DNA of 64,000 nt from Streptomyces sp. TBY4. Lineage in GTDB: Bacteria; Actinomycetota; Actinomycetes; Streptomycetales; Streptomycetaceae. How positions within the stretch are numbered: the first letter of the stretch is position 1; each line of letters starts with the position of its first letter. Below, piece after piece: positions 17,946-27,884 of the stretch. Below the pieces are notes generated by a model, which saw only the letters and a list, made by a program, of their open reading frames with translations, was not told the DNA's origin and searched no databases. The DNA lies in contig NZ_JANAVF010000004.1 in NCBI RefSeq assembly GCF_024213195.1, positions 1-64,000 of the forward strand, given 5' to 3'. The translations under genes were made by a program, and so were the position numbers.

Positions 17946-19354
17946 AGAGCCTGTGGGCCCGCCGCCGCCATCACCGGGGTGATCGTCGTCTCCGCCGGGC
18001 CCCGGGCGTCCGCCTCGCGTTGTCGTTCGGTGCTGTCGGAGATGCGCAGCAGCAGGGCGATCATGATCCAGTTGGCCAGCAGGGACGATCCGCCCGCCGC
18101 GAGGAAGGGCAGGGCCTTGCCGGTCAGCGGGATCAGCCCCGTCACGCCGCCCGCCACGATGAAGACCTGGATGGCCAGGGCGGCCGACAGGCCCACCGCC
18201 AGCAGTTTGCCGAACGGGTCGCGGGCGCCCAGGGCCATCCGCAGCCCGCGCTGCACGAGGAGCGCGTAGAGGATCAGGACGGCCATGACCCCGGCCAGGC
18301 CGAGCTCCTCGCCCACCGTCGTCAGGATGAAGTCGCTGCGGCCGGCGAACTTGATCAGCTCGGGATGGCCCATGCCGAGGCCCGTCCCGGAGATGCCGCC
18401 GGTGCCGAAGCTGAACAGCGCCTGCGCCGACTGGTCCGAGACGATGCCCGGCGGCCGGTCCTTCCAGTAGTAGGACAGCGGATTCAGCCAGGCAGCCACA
18501 CGTGCCTTGACGTGCGGTTCCGTCGTGCCCACGACGAAGGCGCCCGCCGAGGCGAGCACCAGGCCGCAGACGATCCAGCTCGTGCGCTCCGTGGCCACGT
18601 AGAGCATGACCACGAAGACGCCGAAGAAGAGCAGCGAGGTGCCGAGGTCGCGCTCGAAGACCAGCACCAGCAGCGAGATGATCCACACCGTGATGAGGGG
18701 GCCGAGCTGGCGCATCGGCGGCAGCCGCATGCCCAGGAACTTGCGGCCCGACAGGGCCAGCGCATCGCGGTGGATCACCAGGTAGCCCGCGAAGAAGACC
18801 GCGATCATGATCTTCACGAACTCGCCGGGCTGGACCGAGAGCCCGCCGAACTTGATCCAGCGCTTCGCCCCGTAGGTGTCCGCGCCGAAGAAGGCGGGCG
18901 CGATCAGCGCCACCAGCGCCACGACCATCGTGATGTAGATGAACCGCTGCAGCAGCCGGTGGTCGCGCAGCACCGCGAGCACCGCGATGCAGGCCGCGAC
19001 GCCGATCACCGACCACATCAGCTGGCCGGGAGCCGTCGGCGGGGAGTTGTACCGCTCCAGGTACCCCTGGTCGAGGCGGTGCAGCAGCACCAGCCCCAGC
19101 CCGGTCAGCAGCAGGGCCAGCGGGAAGACCAGCGGATCCGCGTACGCCGCGAACCGGCGGATGGCCAGGTGCCCCACCAGGGCGAGCAGGGTCATGCTGA
19201 CCACGAAGCCGGTGAGGCCGGACGGCAGTGCGTCGTTCATCGCCAGGCCCGCGCAGATGTGGCCGGAAACGGTCACCGCGAGGACGAGGACGAGGAGCAG
19301 TGCTTCCGTGCGGCGGCGCGCGCCCGCCGAAGTCAGGGGTCTCAGTCCACGCAC
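17942..19354 (-). CDS. FtsW/RodA/SpoVE-family (SEDS) peptidoglycan polymerase
   Basis: SEDS proteins polymerise lipid II into glycan strands, usually with a partner class B PBP. The 470-residue protein has about ten membrane segments, with the family blocks GAKRWIKFGGLSVQPGEFVKI, FERDLGTSLLFFGVF and the C-terminal LPFLAAGGSSLLANW. The GTG start overlaps the stop of the upstream LCP gene by 13 bases, so the two are translationally coupled. No PBP gene is adjacent, so its partner is not known. It could act in division, elongation or sporulation. Confidence 0.92.
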   Translation of the reverse strand: MRGLRPLTSAGARRRTEALLLVLVLAVTVSGHICAGLAMNDALPSGLTGFVVSMTLLALVGHLAIRRFAAYADPLVFPLALLLTGLGLVLLHRLDQGYLERYNSPPTAPGQLMWSVIGVAACIAVLAVLRDHRLLQRFIYITMVVALVALIAPAFFGADTYGAKRWIKFGGLSVQPGEFVKIMIAVFFAGYLVIHRDALALSGRKFLGMRLPPMRQLGPLITVWIISLLVLVFERDLGTSLLFFGVFVVMLYVATERTSWIVCGLVLASAGAFVVGTTEPHVKARVAAWLNPLSYYWKDRPPGIVSDQSAQALFSFGTGGISGTGLGMGHPELIKFAGRSDFILTTVGEELGLAGVMAVLILYALLVQRGLRMALGARDPFGKLLAVGLSAALAIQVFIVAGGVTGLIPLTGKALPFLAAGGSSLLANWIMIALLLRISDSTERQREADARGPAETTITPVMAAAGPQAL

Positions 19355-20634
19355 GGGACGCCGCCGCCGTCGATGGCGGGGGTTCCGCTGCCGTTGCTTG
19401 CCGAGGGGGAGGGCGCGGGGGAGGGCGCCGACCCGGGGGTGGACGCGGCCGGTGCGGACGCGGCCGGTGCGGACGCGCCCGGTGAGGAGGGAGCGGCGCC
19501 AGGCGCGCTCGGGCTCGCAGAGGCCCCGGGCCCGATCCGCTCGCCTATGAACCGCTTTATCTTCATATCGTCTACGACGTTTATCTCGGCGCCGTGGTTC
19601 CGGTCGAAGCCCTCGATGGGAAGGGTCACAAACTCCACGTTGCCCCCGGACAGGTTCTTCGCCTGCTTCACGAACGACAGCAGGTCCCATCCCTCGTCGG
19701 TGACGACGTCCTGCTTCGCCGTGTCCAGCAGCTTCATCAGCTTCACCGGATCGGTGAAGGTCCCCGCCTGGTTCAGCTTGTACGTGGCCCCCGCCAGGAA
19801 CGCTTGCTGCCGCTTCGTCCGGTCCAGGTCGCCCATGGTCAGGCCGTGCCGCTGCCGTACGAAGGCCAGCGACTGCTGCCCGTCGAGGGTCTGCCGCCCC
19901 GCCGGGAAGTCGGCCCCCGAGTAACTGTCCTTCGCCGGCTTCTTCAGGCACACCGGTACGCCGCCCAGCGCGTCGGCGAGGTGGTAGAAACCGGCCAGGT
20001 TCAGCTCGGCGAAGTGGTCGATCGGGACGCCCAGGAAGGTGCGCACCGTATCGAGCTCCGCCCTGCGGCCCGCCTCGCGCCCCTCGCGCTCCAGCTGCCG
20101 CCGGTCCTTGACCCCCTGGGCCGAGAGCTGCTCCTCGGTCTTGGCCTTGGCCCGCCCGTACGCCTCCTTGATCTTGGCCTTGCCGGTGAAACCGGGCACC
20201 CCGCGCAGCTCCACGAAGTCGTCGCGCGGCACCGAGAAGGCCTGCGCCCTGCCCCCGTCGCCCGGGACGTGCAGCAGGATCAGCGTGTTGGTGTTGTAGC
20301 CGCCGACGTCGGAGCTCGCGCCCGCGTGCAGCTTGTCGAGGACCGCCGGGGGGAGGTCCTCGCCGTTCTGGTCCCGGCGGCTGTCCAGGCCCATCAGCAG
20401 GATGTTCACATCGCCGTGCTGCGACTTCTCGGCACCCTTCAGGGCCTTGGAGCTGCCGATGCTGGAGGCGAGGTCGTCGTACAGGTACCAGGCGGCCGCC
20501 CCCGCGAGCACCAGCAGGGCGCAGCCGGACGCCAGCAGGGTCCGGGTGAGCCGGGCCCGGCGGGAGCGCCGTCTGCAGTGGGACGCGGACACCGGGGGCT
20601 TCGGTTCACTGGGCTTCCTGCGGTGGGCGCTCAT
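19342..20634 (-). CDS. LytR-CpsA-Psr (LCP) family ligase
   Basis: LCP enzymes transfer lipid-linked polymers (teichoic acid-like or other glycans) to peptidoglycan. The 430-residue protein has a basic cytoplasmic N-terminus, one membrane helix (about 35-52) and an extracellular LCP domain: NILLMGLDSR, TNTLILLHV, FSVPRDD, GVPIDHF, RQRHGLTMGDLDRTKRQQ. The last 75 residues are Ala/Ser/Pro-rich. The stretch INVVDDMKIKRFIG is encoded with three ATA isoleucine codons, unusual here. It is upstream of and coupled to the SEDS gene. Confidence 0.92.
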   Translation of the reverse strand: MSAHRRKPSEPKPPVSASHCRRRSRRARLTRTLLASGCALLVLAGAAAWYLYDDLASSIGSSKALKGAEKSQHGDVNILLMGLDSRRDQNGEDLPPAVLDKLHAGASSDVGGYNTNTLILLHVPGDGGRAQAFSVPRDDFVELRGVPGFTGKAKIKEAYGRAKAKTEEQLSAQGVKDRRQLEREGREAGRRAELDTVRTFLGVPIDHFAELNLAGFYHLADALGGVPVCLKKPAKDSYSGADFPAGRQTLDGQQSLAFVRQRHGLTMGDLDRTKRQQAFLAGATYKLNQAGTFTDPVKLMKLLDTAKQDVVTDEGWDLLSFVKQAKNLSGGNVEFVTLPIEGFDRNHGAEINVVDDMKIKRFIGERIGPGASASPSAPGAAPSSPGASAPAASAPAASTPGSAPSPAPSPSASNGSGTPAIDGGGVPCVD

Positions 20635-20691
20635 GCCTGTCGATGCTGCGGGAGCGGTGCTGAAGAAGACCTGAGGGTCCTGAAGGCACCT

Positions 20692-22083
20692 TCAGGAGCC
20701 CGGGCGCCCCGGCACGCGCAGCACCAGCCGGGCGCCCCCGGCGGGCGCCGGGAGCGCGCGGACCTCACCGCCGTGCGCCCGGGCGATCTCCCGGGCGATG
20801 GCCAGCCCCAGACCGGTGCCGCCGCCGGCCCGGCCGCGGTCCGCGTCCAGCCGTACGAACCGCTCGAAGACCCGGTCCCGGTCGGCCTCCGGAATGCCCG
20901 GCCCGTCGTCCGTGACCTCCAGCAGCGCCCAGCCGTCCTCGGCCGAGGCCCGGACCACGACCCCCGTACGGGCGTACCGCAGGGCGTTGTCCACCAGGTT
21001 GGCCAGCGCCCGCTCCAGCCGCGCCGGATCCCCGGCGGCCGGTACGGGAGCCCGCGCGTCCAGCCGTAGCGGAACCCGGGGATCCGGGCGGCGGGCCGCG
21101 TCCTCGGCGGCCAGCAGCGCGAGGTCCACCGGCTCGCTGCGCGGCGCGGGCCCGCCGTCGAGGCGGGCCAGCAGGAGCAGATCGGCGGCGATCCGCTGGA
21201 GCCGCTCGGTATCGGCCAGCGCGGCCGCCACCGACTCCCGGTCGGGCTCCCGCAGCGCCACCTCCAGCCGGGACCGGACGGCCGCGAGGGGGTTGCGCAG
21301 TTCGTGCGAGGCGTCGGCGGTGAACTGCCGCTGCAGGGCGTCGCTGCGCTCCAGCCGGTCGAGGGTCGCGTTGACGGTCCGGGCCAGCTCCGCGATCTCG
21401 TCGGCGCCGCCCGGGTCCGGGACCCGCCGGTCCAGCTCGCTCGCGGTGACCGCCGCGAGCCCGGTGCGGATCGCGGTGACCGGGCGCAGCGCGTGGCCCG
21501 TCACCCACCAGGCCAGGGCCGCCGCGAAGGCGACCAGCGGGGGAGCGCCGGCCAGCAGGCCGAGCGCGACCGCCCGGTTGGCGTCGTCCACGTCGCCGAG
21601 CACGGTCGCGGCGTAGACGGTGTGCGGGTCGTGCGCCCCCGGCGGGCCCGGCGCGCCCACGGCGACCGCCACGCGCCGCTGCGCGCCGGGGCGCGCGGGC
21701 GGCAGGACGGCCGACCGCATGTCCTCGCCGGGCGAGAGGCGCAGCTCCGCGAGCTCCGGAGTGTCCTTCAGGTCCCCGCTGGTGGCCACGACCGCACCGG
21801 CCGCGTCCCGTACGAGGACCAGGTCGACGCCGTCCTCGGGCGCGGGTAGCCGGCCGCCGGCCGGGAGGTTCCCGGTGTCGAACTGGGCGGCCACCTTGCG
21901 GGCGGCGAGCTCGGTGCGGCCGGTGGTGTTCTCGATGAGGTTGGTGCGCAGCAGGGCGTAGAGCCACAGCCCGCCGGCGGCGAGGACGGCGGCCATCGCG
22001 AGGGCGGCGGCAGCGGCGGCGCGGGCGCGGAGGCTGCCCAGGCGGCGGGGCCGGGGGGCGCGCGCCGTCGGTGGCTCAGCCAC
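20692..22083 (-). CDS. Sensor histidine kinase
   Basis: This is the sensor of an OmpR-type two-component pair. Two membrane helices (about 27-46 and 173-195) flank an extracellular domain of about 125 residues. HAMP, HisKA with the phosphorylated His260 in FTADASHELRNPLAAV, and an ATPase domain with NLVDNALRYA, DDGPGIPEADR and GGTGLGLAI follow. It has 463 residues. The GTG start overlaps the regulator stop by 8 bases. The signal is not known; the position upstream of LCP and SEDS genes suggests an envelope role. Confidence 0.93.
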   Translation of the reverse strand: MAEPPTARAPRPRRLGSLRARAAAAAALAMAAVLAAGGLWLYALLRTNLIENTTGRTELAARKVAAQFDTGNLPAGGRLPAPEDGVDLVLVRDAAGAVVATSGDLKDTPELAELRLSPGEDMRSAVLPPARPGAQRRVAVAVGAPGPPGAHDPHTVYAATVLGDVDDANRAVALGLLAGAPPLVAFAAALAWWVTGHALRPVTAIRTGLAAVTASELDRRVPDPGGADEIAELARTVNATLDRLERSDALQRQFTADASHELRNPLAAVRSRLEVALREPDRESVAAALADTERLQRIAADLLLLARLDGGPAPRSEPVDLALLAAEDAARRPDPRVPLRLDARAPVPAAGDPARLERALANLVDNALRYARTGVVVRASAEDGWALLEVTDDGPGIPEADRDRVFERFVRLDADRGRAGGGTGLGLAIAREIARAHGGEVRALPAPAGGARLVLRVPGRPGS

Positions 22084-22768
22084 CGTCCGGGGCCATCCGG
22101 TAGCCGGTGCCGTGCACGGTGAGGATCGAGCGGCGGCCGAAGGGGGCGTCGATCTTCCGGCGGAGCGAGGAGACGTAGACCTCGACGATGTTCGGGTCGA
22201 TGCCGTGCGGGGTGTCCCAGACCTCGTCGAGGATGTCCTGCTTGGCGACGGCCCGGCCGGGCTGCTCCATCAGGCACCCCAGCACGCCGAGCTCACGGGC
22301 GGTCAGCTCGATCTCGTGCGTGCCGCGGCGGCAGCGGCGGCCCTGGGCGTCGAGCACGAGGTCACCGGCCTGCAGGACGCCCGGCCGGGCGCTGCTCTGG
22401 CCGGGGCCGGCGCGGCGGGTGAGCGCGCGGAGGCGGGCGGCGAGGACGACGAAGGAGAACGGCTTCGTCAGGTAGTCGTCCGCCCCCGAGTCCAGCCCCT
22501 CGGCCTCGTCGTACTCGCCGTCCTTGGCGGTCAGCATCAGGACGGGGGTGGTGAAGCCGTGGGACCGCATCCGGGTGCAGATCTCGTAGCCCGAGAGGCC
22601 GGGGAGCATCAGGTCCAGGAGGACCACGTCGTACGGGCCTCCGGTGAGGGCCAGGTCCAGTCCGCGGTGGCCGTCGTGGGCGAGGTCGACCCAGTGGCCG
22701 TCGGCGGAGAGGCCGCGCCGCAGTGAATCGGCGAGGCTGACTTCGTCTTCGACGACCAGGATCCGCAT
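22076..22768 (-). CDS. OmpR-family response regulator
   Basis: The 230-residue regulator has a receiver domain with acidic pocket VVEDE, phosphorylated Asp52 (LLDLMLPG) and Lys102 (YLTKPF). A winged-helix DNA-binding domain follows, with ELTARELGVLGCLM, IVEVYVSSLRRKI and HGTGYRM. It is the first gene of the regulator-sensor operon. The target genes are unknown; the LCP and SEDS genes downstream on the same strand are candidates. Confidence 0.93.
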   Translation of the reverse strand: MRILVVEDEVSLADSLRRGLSADGHWVDLAHDGHRGLDLALTGGPYDVVLLDLMLPGLSGYEICTRMRSHGFTTPVLMLTAKDGEYDEAEGLDSGADDYLTKPFSFVVLAARLRALTRRAGPGQSSARPGVLQAGDLVLDAQGRRCRRGTHEIELTARELGVLGCLMEQPGRAVAKQDILDEVWDTPHGIDPNIVEVYVSSLRRKIDAPFGRRSILTVHGTGYRMAPDGG

Positions 22769-22968
22769 GCACCAAGCCTCACATACCGGGCATGCCTTCT
22801 TGACGCGGAGCTCGCACCGCTGCGCCGGACTCCGTCCGGCGGTGGCCGGTCGGCGCTGCCGCCATCGCCGTCCCGGCACGGGCCCGGTGGGCGGGTGCGG
22901 GTGGGCTGCCCTGCGGGGCTGGGTCCCCTACCCGCCCTTCCACCGTTCCCCGGGCGCTGCCCGGACCC

Positions 22969-22993
22969 GCGCCTCAAACGCCGGCGGGGCTGG
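22969..22993 (+). repeat. Dispersed intergenic repeat, copy 2 (core only)
   Basis: GCGCCTCAAACGCCGGCGGG and the next bases match the core of the copy at 6094-6118. It is followed at 23024-23048 by a more diverged copy (TCCTCAAGCGCCGGACGGCT). Confidence 0.8.
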
Positions 22994-23084
22994 GTGTGTC
23001 CCCGGGCGCAGCCCGGACCCCGGTCCTCAAGCGCCGGACGGCTGGATTGTCCAGACGGCCGGCGTTCACGGGCAGGCCGAGGTC

Positions 23085-23129
23085 GGCCAAATCCAGCCTC
23101 GCCGGCGTTTGAGGCGCAGGGGTCCGGGG
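23085..23129 (-). repeat. Dispersed 45-bp intergenic repeat, inverted copy
   Basis: The reverse complement matches 6082-6126 at 43 of 45 positions. Together with copy 2 it forms an inverted repeat about 100 bases apart. Confidence 0.85.
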
Positions 23130-23215
23130 ACTGGTCCCCGGCAGTGGTGCCGCGCGTTCGCGGGGGTTTCGGGGGCGCCCCGAGGCGGCCCCGGCTGCGA
23201 AACCAGCGGCGCGTA

Positions 23216-23242
23216 TTGGCACTCCGCTTGACCGAGTGCTAA
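23216..23242 (+). promoter_or_regulatory. CIRCE operator 1 (HrcA site)
   Basis: TTGGCACTC, nine bases, then GAGTGCTAA. This matches the CIRCE consensus TTAGCACTC-N9-GAGTGCTAA except for one base in the left arm. HrcA is expected to repress groES-groEL1 from here until heat shock. The -35-like TTGACC (23228-23233) lies inside the operator. Confidence 0.95.
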
Positions 23243-23257
23243 TCCCCGGAATAGTCT
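23228..23257 (+). promoter_or_regulatory. Predicted groES promoter
   Basis: TTGACC (23228-23233) and TAGTCT (23252-23257) are 18 bases apart and resemble a vegetative promoter. CIRCE 1 overlaps the -35 and CIRCE 2 starts 5 bases after the -10, so HrcA bound at both would block RNA polymerase. Confidence 0.65.
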
Positions 23258-23262
23258 CGCGT

Positions 23263-23289
23263 CTGGCACTCGCCCCTGGTGAGTGCCAA
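23263..23289 (+). promoter_or_regulatory. CIRCE operator 2 (HrcA site)
   Basis: CTGGCACTC, nine bases, then GAGTGCCAA. Both arms differ slightly from consensus. It covers the expected transcription start of groES. Confidence 0.93.
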
Positions 23290-23384
23290 CCCTGCGACAG
23301 GTTGATCCGGCACCCGCGACGACGGATCGACACAGTCGCCACCCAGACAATTAACTCCGGATCTCCGAAGCGGAAGGTCAGATC

Positions 23385-23693
23385 GTGACGACCACCAGCT
23401 CCAAGGTTGCCATCAAGCCGCTCGAGGACCGCATTGTGGTCCAGCCGCTCGACGCCGAGCAGACCACGGCCTCTGGCCTGGTCATCCCGGACACCGCGAA
23501 GGAGAAGCCCCAGGAGGGCGTCGTCCTCGCGGTGGGCCCGGGTCGCTTCGAGGACGGCCAGCGTCTCCCGCTGGACGTCACCGTCGGCGACGTCGTCCTG
23601 TACTCCAAGTACGGCGGCACCGAAGTGAAGTACAACGGCGAGGAGTACCTCGTCCTCTCGGCCCGCGACGTGCTCGCGATCGTCGAGAAGTAA
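23385..23693 (+). CDS. groES: Co-chaperonin GroES
   Basis: GroES forms the heptameric lid of the GroEL folding chamber. The 102-residue sequence contains [19 protein letters not shown], the mobile-loop region [16 protein letters not shown], and [12 protein letters not shown]. The GTG start has a GGAAGG ribosome-binding site. It is the first gene of the heat-shock operon with groEL1, controlled by two CIRCE sites. Confidence 0.97.
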   Translation: MTTTSSKVAIKPLEDRIVVQPLDAEQTTASGLVIPDTAKEKPQEGVVLAVGPGRFEDGQRLPLDVTVGDVVLYSKYGGTEVKYNGEEYLVLSARDVLAIVEK

Positions 23694-23717
23694 TCACTTC
23701 TCCAGTTTTGCTGTGAG

Positions 23718-23764
23718 CTACGCCCCTGGTCACCCCTGCTGATGCCGGGCGGCGAGGGGCGTAG
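23718..23764 (+). other. Stem-loop between groES and groEL1
   Basis: A 10-bp perfect stem (CTACGCCCCT at 23718-23727 with AGGGGCGTAG at 23755-23764) encloses 27 bases. It has no T-run, so it is more likely a processing or stability element, or a partial terminator, than a full stop. Confidence 0.6.
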
Positions 23765-23820
23765 TTCGTATCTGACAGGCGGTCGCGGTGAGCGGCCGGG
23801 GATAGCAACGAGAGGGCTGA

Positions 23821-25458
<1,638 letters not shown>

Positions 25459-25481
25459 CCTCGTCAGTCGGTACGAAGCAC

Positions 25482-25530
25482 GGCAAAGCCCCGGTCACCG
25501 CTGCCAAGCGGTGGTGACCGGGGCTTTGCC
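25482..25530. terminator. Long hairpin terminator between groEL1 and the convergent gene
   Basis: An 18-bp perfect stem (25482-25499 with 25513-25530) with a 13-base loop lies between converging genes. It has no long T-run, as is common in Streptomyces, and probably stops transcription from both sides. Confidence 0.85.
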
Positions 25531-25550
25531 CTGTGCTGCCCGCCGCAGGG

Positions 25551-26246
25551 CTACGGCTGCATCGCGCCGATTTCCTTCATCAGGCGCATGGCGTCGTAGT
25601 GCCACCAGCCTTCCTTGATCATGCCGTCCTCGCACCGGAAGACCGTCGTGCCGGTCATCGTGCAGGTCTTCCCGGTCGGGGCGATCCCCATGAACTCGCC
25701 CTTGTGCGTGCCGGTCATCGTCCACAGGGTGGTGACGTAGTCGTCCTGCGCCATCTGGGCGTCGCGGGTGAAGGTGAAGTCGAAGGCCGCGCGCCACATC
25801 GTGGTGTCCTCGTGGATGGCTCCGCGTCCGATCTTGTCCACGGGGTTGCTGATGTCGTGGTCGTGGTAGTCGGCCGCGAAGATCTCGTCGACGACGGACA
25901 TGTCGCCCTTCATCGCGATGTCGTCGAACATGCGGTTCACGAGCAGGGTGTTGAGGTGCTCGTCCCGTACGACGTCCAGGTTGGTGAACTTGGGCATGCC
26001 TTCGCAGAGCGCCACCATCTCCTGGAACATCCGGTCCGTCTCCGGGAGTTGAGAGTTCTTCATGGCGGCTTCGTACGACTCGAACTCGACGACGTCCACG
26101 AAGTGGGTCTTGGATTCGCGGTCCTGTGCGAGGCGGCTGGCGAGCACCGTGCGCCTGCCCTGCGTCTGCTCCACGTAGCGGTCGAGGAGGTCGTTGACCG
26201 CCTCGGGCTGGGTGGTTTCGTAATCGACTATCTGTACGAATGTCAT
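25551..26246 (-). CDS. ABM-like plus SnoaL-like (ester cyclase type) two-domain protein
   Basis: The first 95 residues (TFVQIVDYETTQPEAV ... THFVDVVEFESYEAAMKNSQ) look like a dimeric ABM-type alpha/beta barrel. Residues 100-231 look like a SnoaL/NTF2-fold domain: MFDDIAMKGDMSVVDEIFAADYHDHDISNP, GEFMGIAPTGK and DGMIKEGWWHYDAM. Proteins of both folds act on polyketide-like or aromatic substrates, but no reaction can be assigned. The ATG has a GGGAGA ribosome-binding site. It converges on groEL1. Confidence 0.78.
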   Translation of the reverse strand: MTFVQIVDYETTQPEAVNDLLDRYVEQTQGRRTVLASRLAQDRESKTHFVDVVEFESYEAAMKNSQLPETDRMFQEMVALCEGMPKFTNLDVVRDEHLNTLLVNRMFDDIAMKGDMSVVDEIFAADYHDHDISNPVDKIGRGAIHEDTTMWRAAFDFTFTRDAQMAQDDYVTTLWTMTGTHKGEFMGIAPTGKTCTMTGTTVFRCEDGMIKEGWWHYDAMRLMKEIGAMQP

Positions 26247-26344
26247 GGCGTCTCCCGCGCTGGATGGGACACATTCAGTCTAGGGAGATTTCACCCATAT
26301 GCCTCGTTTACCCGCTGGTCACTGCGGTCGGTGGCGGTGGTTGG

Positions 26345-27118
26345 TCACTGGGGCCCGTACTTGCGCCCCGTCCGCGAGGACACCCCGCCCAGCAGCCCGC
26401 GCGGGGCCACCTTCACCAGGCCCATCAGCGCCTTGTACCGCGGGTCCGGGATCGACACCGTCCTGCCCCGCGCCAGATCGGCCAGGGCCGCCGCCACCAG
26501 CTTGTCGGCATCGAGCCACATCCAGCCGGGGATGTTGTCCGTGCCCATGCCCGCCCGCTGGTGGAACTCGGTGCGCACGAAGCCCGGGCACAGCGCCATC
26601 AGCCGTACGCCCGAGCCGGCCAGGTCCTTGGCCGCGCCCTGGGTGAACTGCACGACCCAGGCCTTGCTCGCCCCGTAGGTGCCGCGCGGCAGGAAGGCGG
26701 CCACCGAGGCCACGTTGATCACGCCGCCGCGCCCGCGCGAGCGCATCGGCTCCACGGCCGCCGAGGTCAGCCGCAGCACGGCCTCGATGTGGACCTTCAG
26801 CATGGTGAGCTCGTCGGCCATGGAGACTTCGAGGTAGCGGCCCTTGTTGCCGAAGCCCGCGTTGTTCACCAGCAGGTCCACCGGGTGCTTGCGGTCGCCG
26901 AGCCGTTCCTCGACCGCCGAGATGCCCTCCTCGGTGGAGAGGTCCGCGGTCAGCACCTCGGCCTCGATGCCGTGCCGGTCGTGCAGTTCGGTGGCCTGCT
27001 CCCCGAGCCGCTTCGTGTCCCGGGCCACCAGGACGAGGTTGTGTCCCTCGGCGGCGAGCCGCCGGGCGAAGGCGGCGCCGATGCCCGCCGTGGATCCCGT
27101 AATCAACGCAGTCGTCAT
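26345..27118 (-). CDS. Short-chain dehydrogenase/reductase
   Basis: A classical SDR of 257 residues. The cofactor loop is TGSTAGIG, followed by LVNNAGFG, the catalytic Ser in INVASVAAF and YGASK with Tyr and Lys. An Arg in LVARD suggests NADPH preference. The C-terminal part (DPRYKALMGLVKVAPRGLL) is variable, and the substrate is unknown. It follows the MOSC gene by 9 bases on the same strand, so the two are likely co-transcribed. Confidence 0.92.
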   Translation of the reverse strand: MTTALITGSTAGIGAAFARRLAAEGHNLVLVARDTKRLGEQATELHDRHGIEAEVLTADLSTEEGISAVEERLGDRKHPVDLLVNNAGFGNKGRYLEVSMADELTMLKVHIEAVLRLTSAAVEPMRSRGRGGVINVASVAAFLPRGTYGASKAWVVQFTQGAAKDLAGSGVRLMALCPGFVRTEFHQRAGMGTDNIPGWMWLDADKLVAAALADLARGRTVSIPDPRYKALMGLVKVAPRGLLGGVSSRTGRKYGPQ

Positions 27119-27127
27119 AGGCGCAAC

Positions 27128-27805
27128 CTAGCCGTCCTGGTTCCCGTACTTCTCCACATGGGCCAACGCCTTGTCCCGAGCCTCCGGTTCCAGTGCGTCA
27201 CCCGCCGCCAGCGTGCGCGGCAGCAGCCCGCGCTCGGTGGTGAAGGCGCGGAACCAGAACGCCACCGTCACCTCGTGGTCCGGACGGTGCACGACCTCGA
27301 TGGTGTCGCCGGGGGAGACCGAACCCTCCTGGAGGACCCGCAGGTAGGCGCCCGGGCGGGCCTCCTGGGTGAACCGCCTGACCCAGGCCTTCTCGCCGAG
27401 GATCCCCTGGAAGGTCCGGCACGGGATGCGGGCCGAGGCCACCTCCAGGAGCAGATCGGGGCCCACCCGCCAGCGCTCGCCGAGCAGGGCGCCGTTCACG
27501 TCGATGCCGGAGGTGGTGAAGTTCTCGCCGAAGGTCCCGCCGGGCAGTTCGCGGCCGAGCTCGCGCTCCCACCACTCCAGGTCCTCGCGGGCGTACGCGT
27601 ACACGGCCTGGTGGTCGCCGCCGTGATGGCGCAGGTGGCAGACGTCGTCGCCTTCGACGCCGCTCGCGCCGACGCCCTTGGGGCCCGGCGCGAAGACCCG
27701 TACGGGGCCCGGCGCCGGAATCTTGCCGTGACCGGTCAGCCCGTCCGGGGAGTCGGTGTAGTCGACGGCCGTCGCGCGGCCGAGGTTCACGGAGATCAGG
27801 TGCAT
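27128..27805 (-). CDS. MOSC-domain protein (YiiM-like)
   Basis: The 225-residue protein contains a MOSC domain, which binds molybdenum cofactor: HHGGDHQAVYAY, GGTFGENFTTSGID and the conserved Cys in RIPCRTFQG. The overall plan resembles YiiM, which reduces N-hydroxylated base analogues and similar compounds. A C-terminal helical part (EARDKALAHVEKYG) is also YiiM-like. The gene diverges from lysR-type 27885 across 79 bases and may be its target. Confidence 0.88.
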   Translation of the reverse strand: MHLISVNLGRATAVDYTDSPDGLTGHGKIPAPGPVRVFAPGPKGVGASGVEGDDVCHLRHHGGDHQAVYAYAREDLEWWERELGRELPGGTFGENFTTSGIDVNGALLGERWRVGPDLLLEVASARIPCRTFQGILGEKAWVRRFTQEARPGAYLRVLQEGSVSPGDTIEVVHRPDHEVTVAFWFRAFTTERGLLPRTLAAGDALEPEARDKALAHVEKYGNQDG

Positions 27806-27884
27806 GGCATCACGCTAGCGGAATCACCTCAAAGGAGTCGGGGATTATTGGCACCGACATCAAAGCGTCCCTTATGCTCGAAGG

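Larger units (their letters stand above)
22769..23384 (+). other. Intergenic region with dispersed repeats and the groES control region
   Basis: This 616-base stretch separates the response regulator from groES. Its first part holds three copies of a dispersed repeat (22969-22993, 23024-23048 and, inverted, 23085-23129), so a long hairpin between 22969 and about 23117 is possible. The last 170 bases carry two CIRCE operators and the groES promoter. The open frames across it lack the coding bias of their neighbours, and no gene is supported. Confidence 0.75.

Noticed and set aside
22644..23350. Open frames in the groES upstream region (for example 22644-23231 and 22974-23342)
   Set aside because: They run through dispersed repeats and CIRCE operators, lack ribosome-binding sites and show no protein-like composition.
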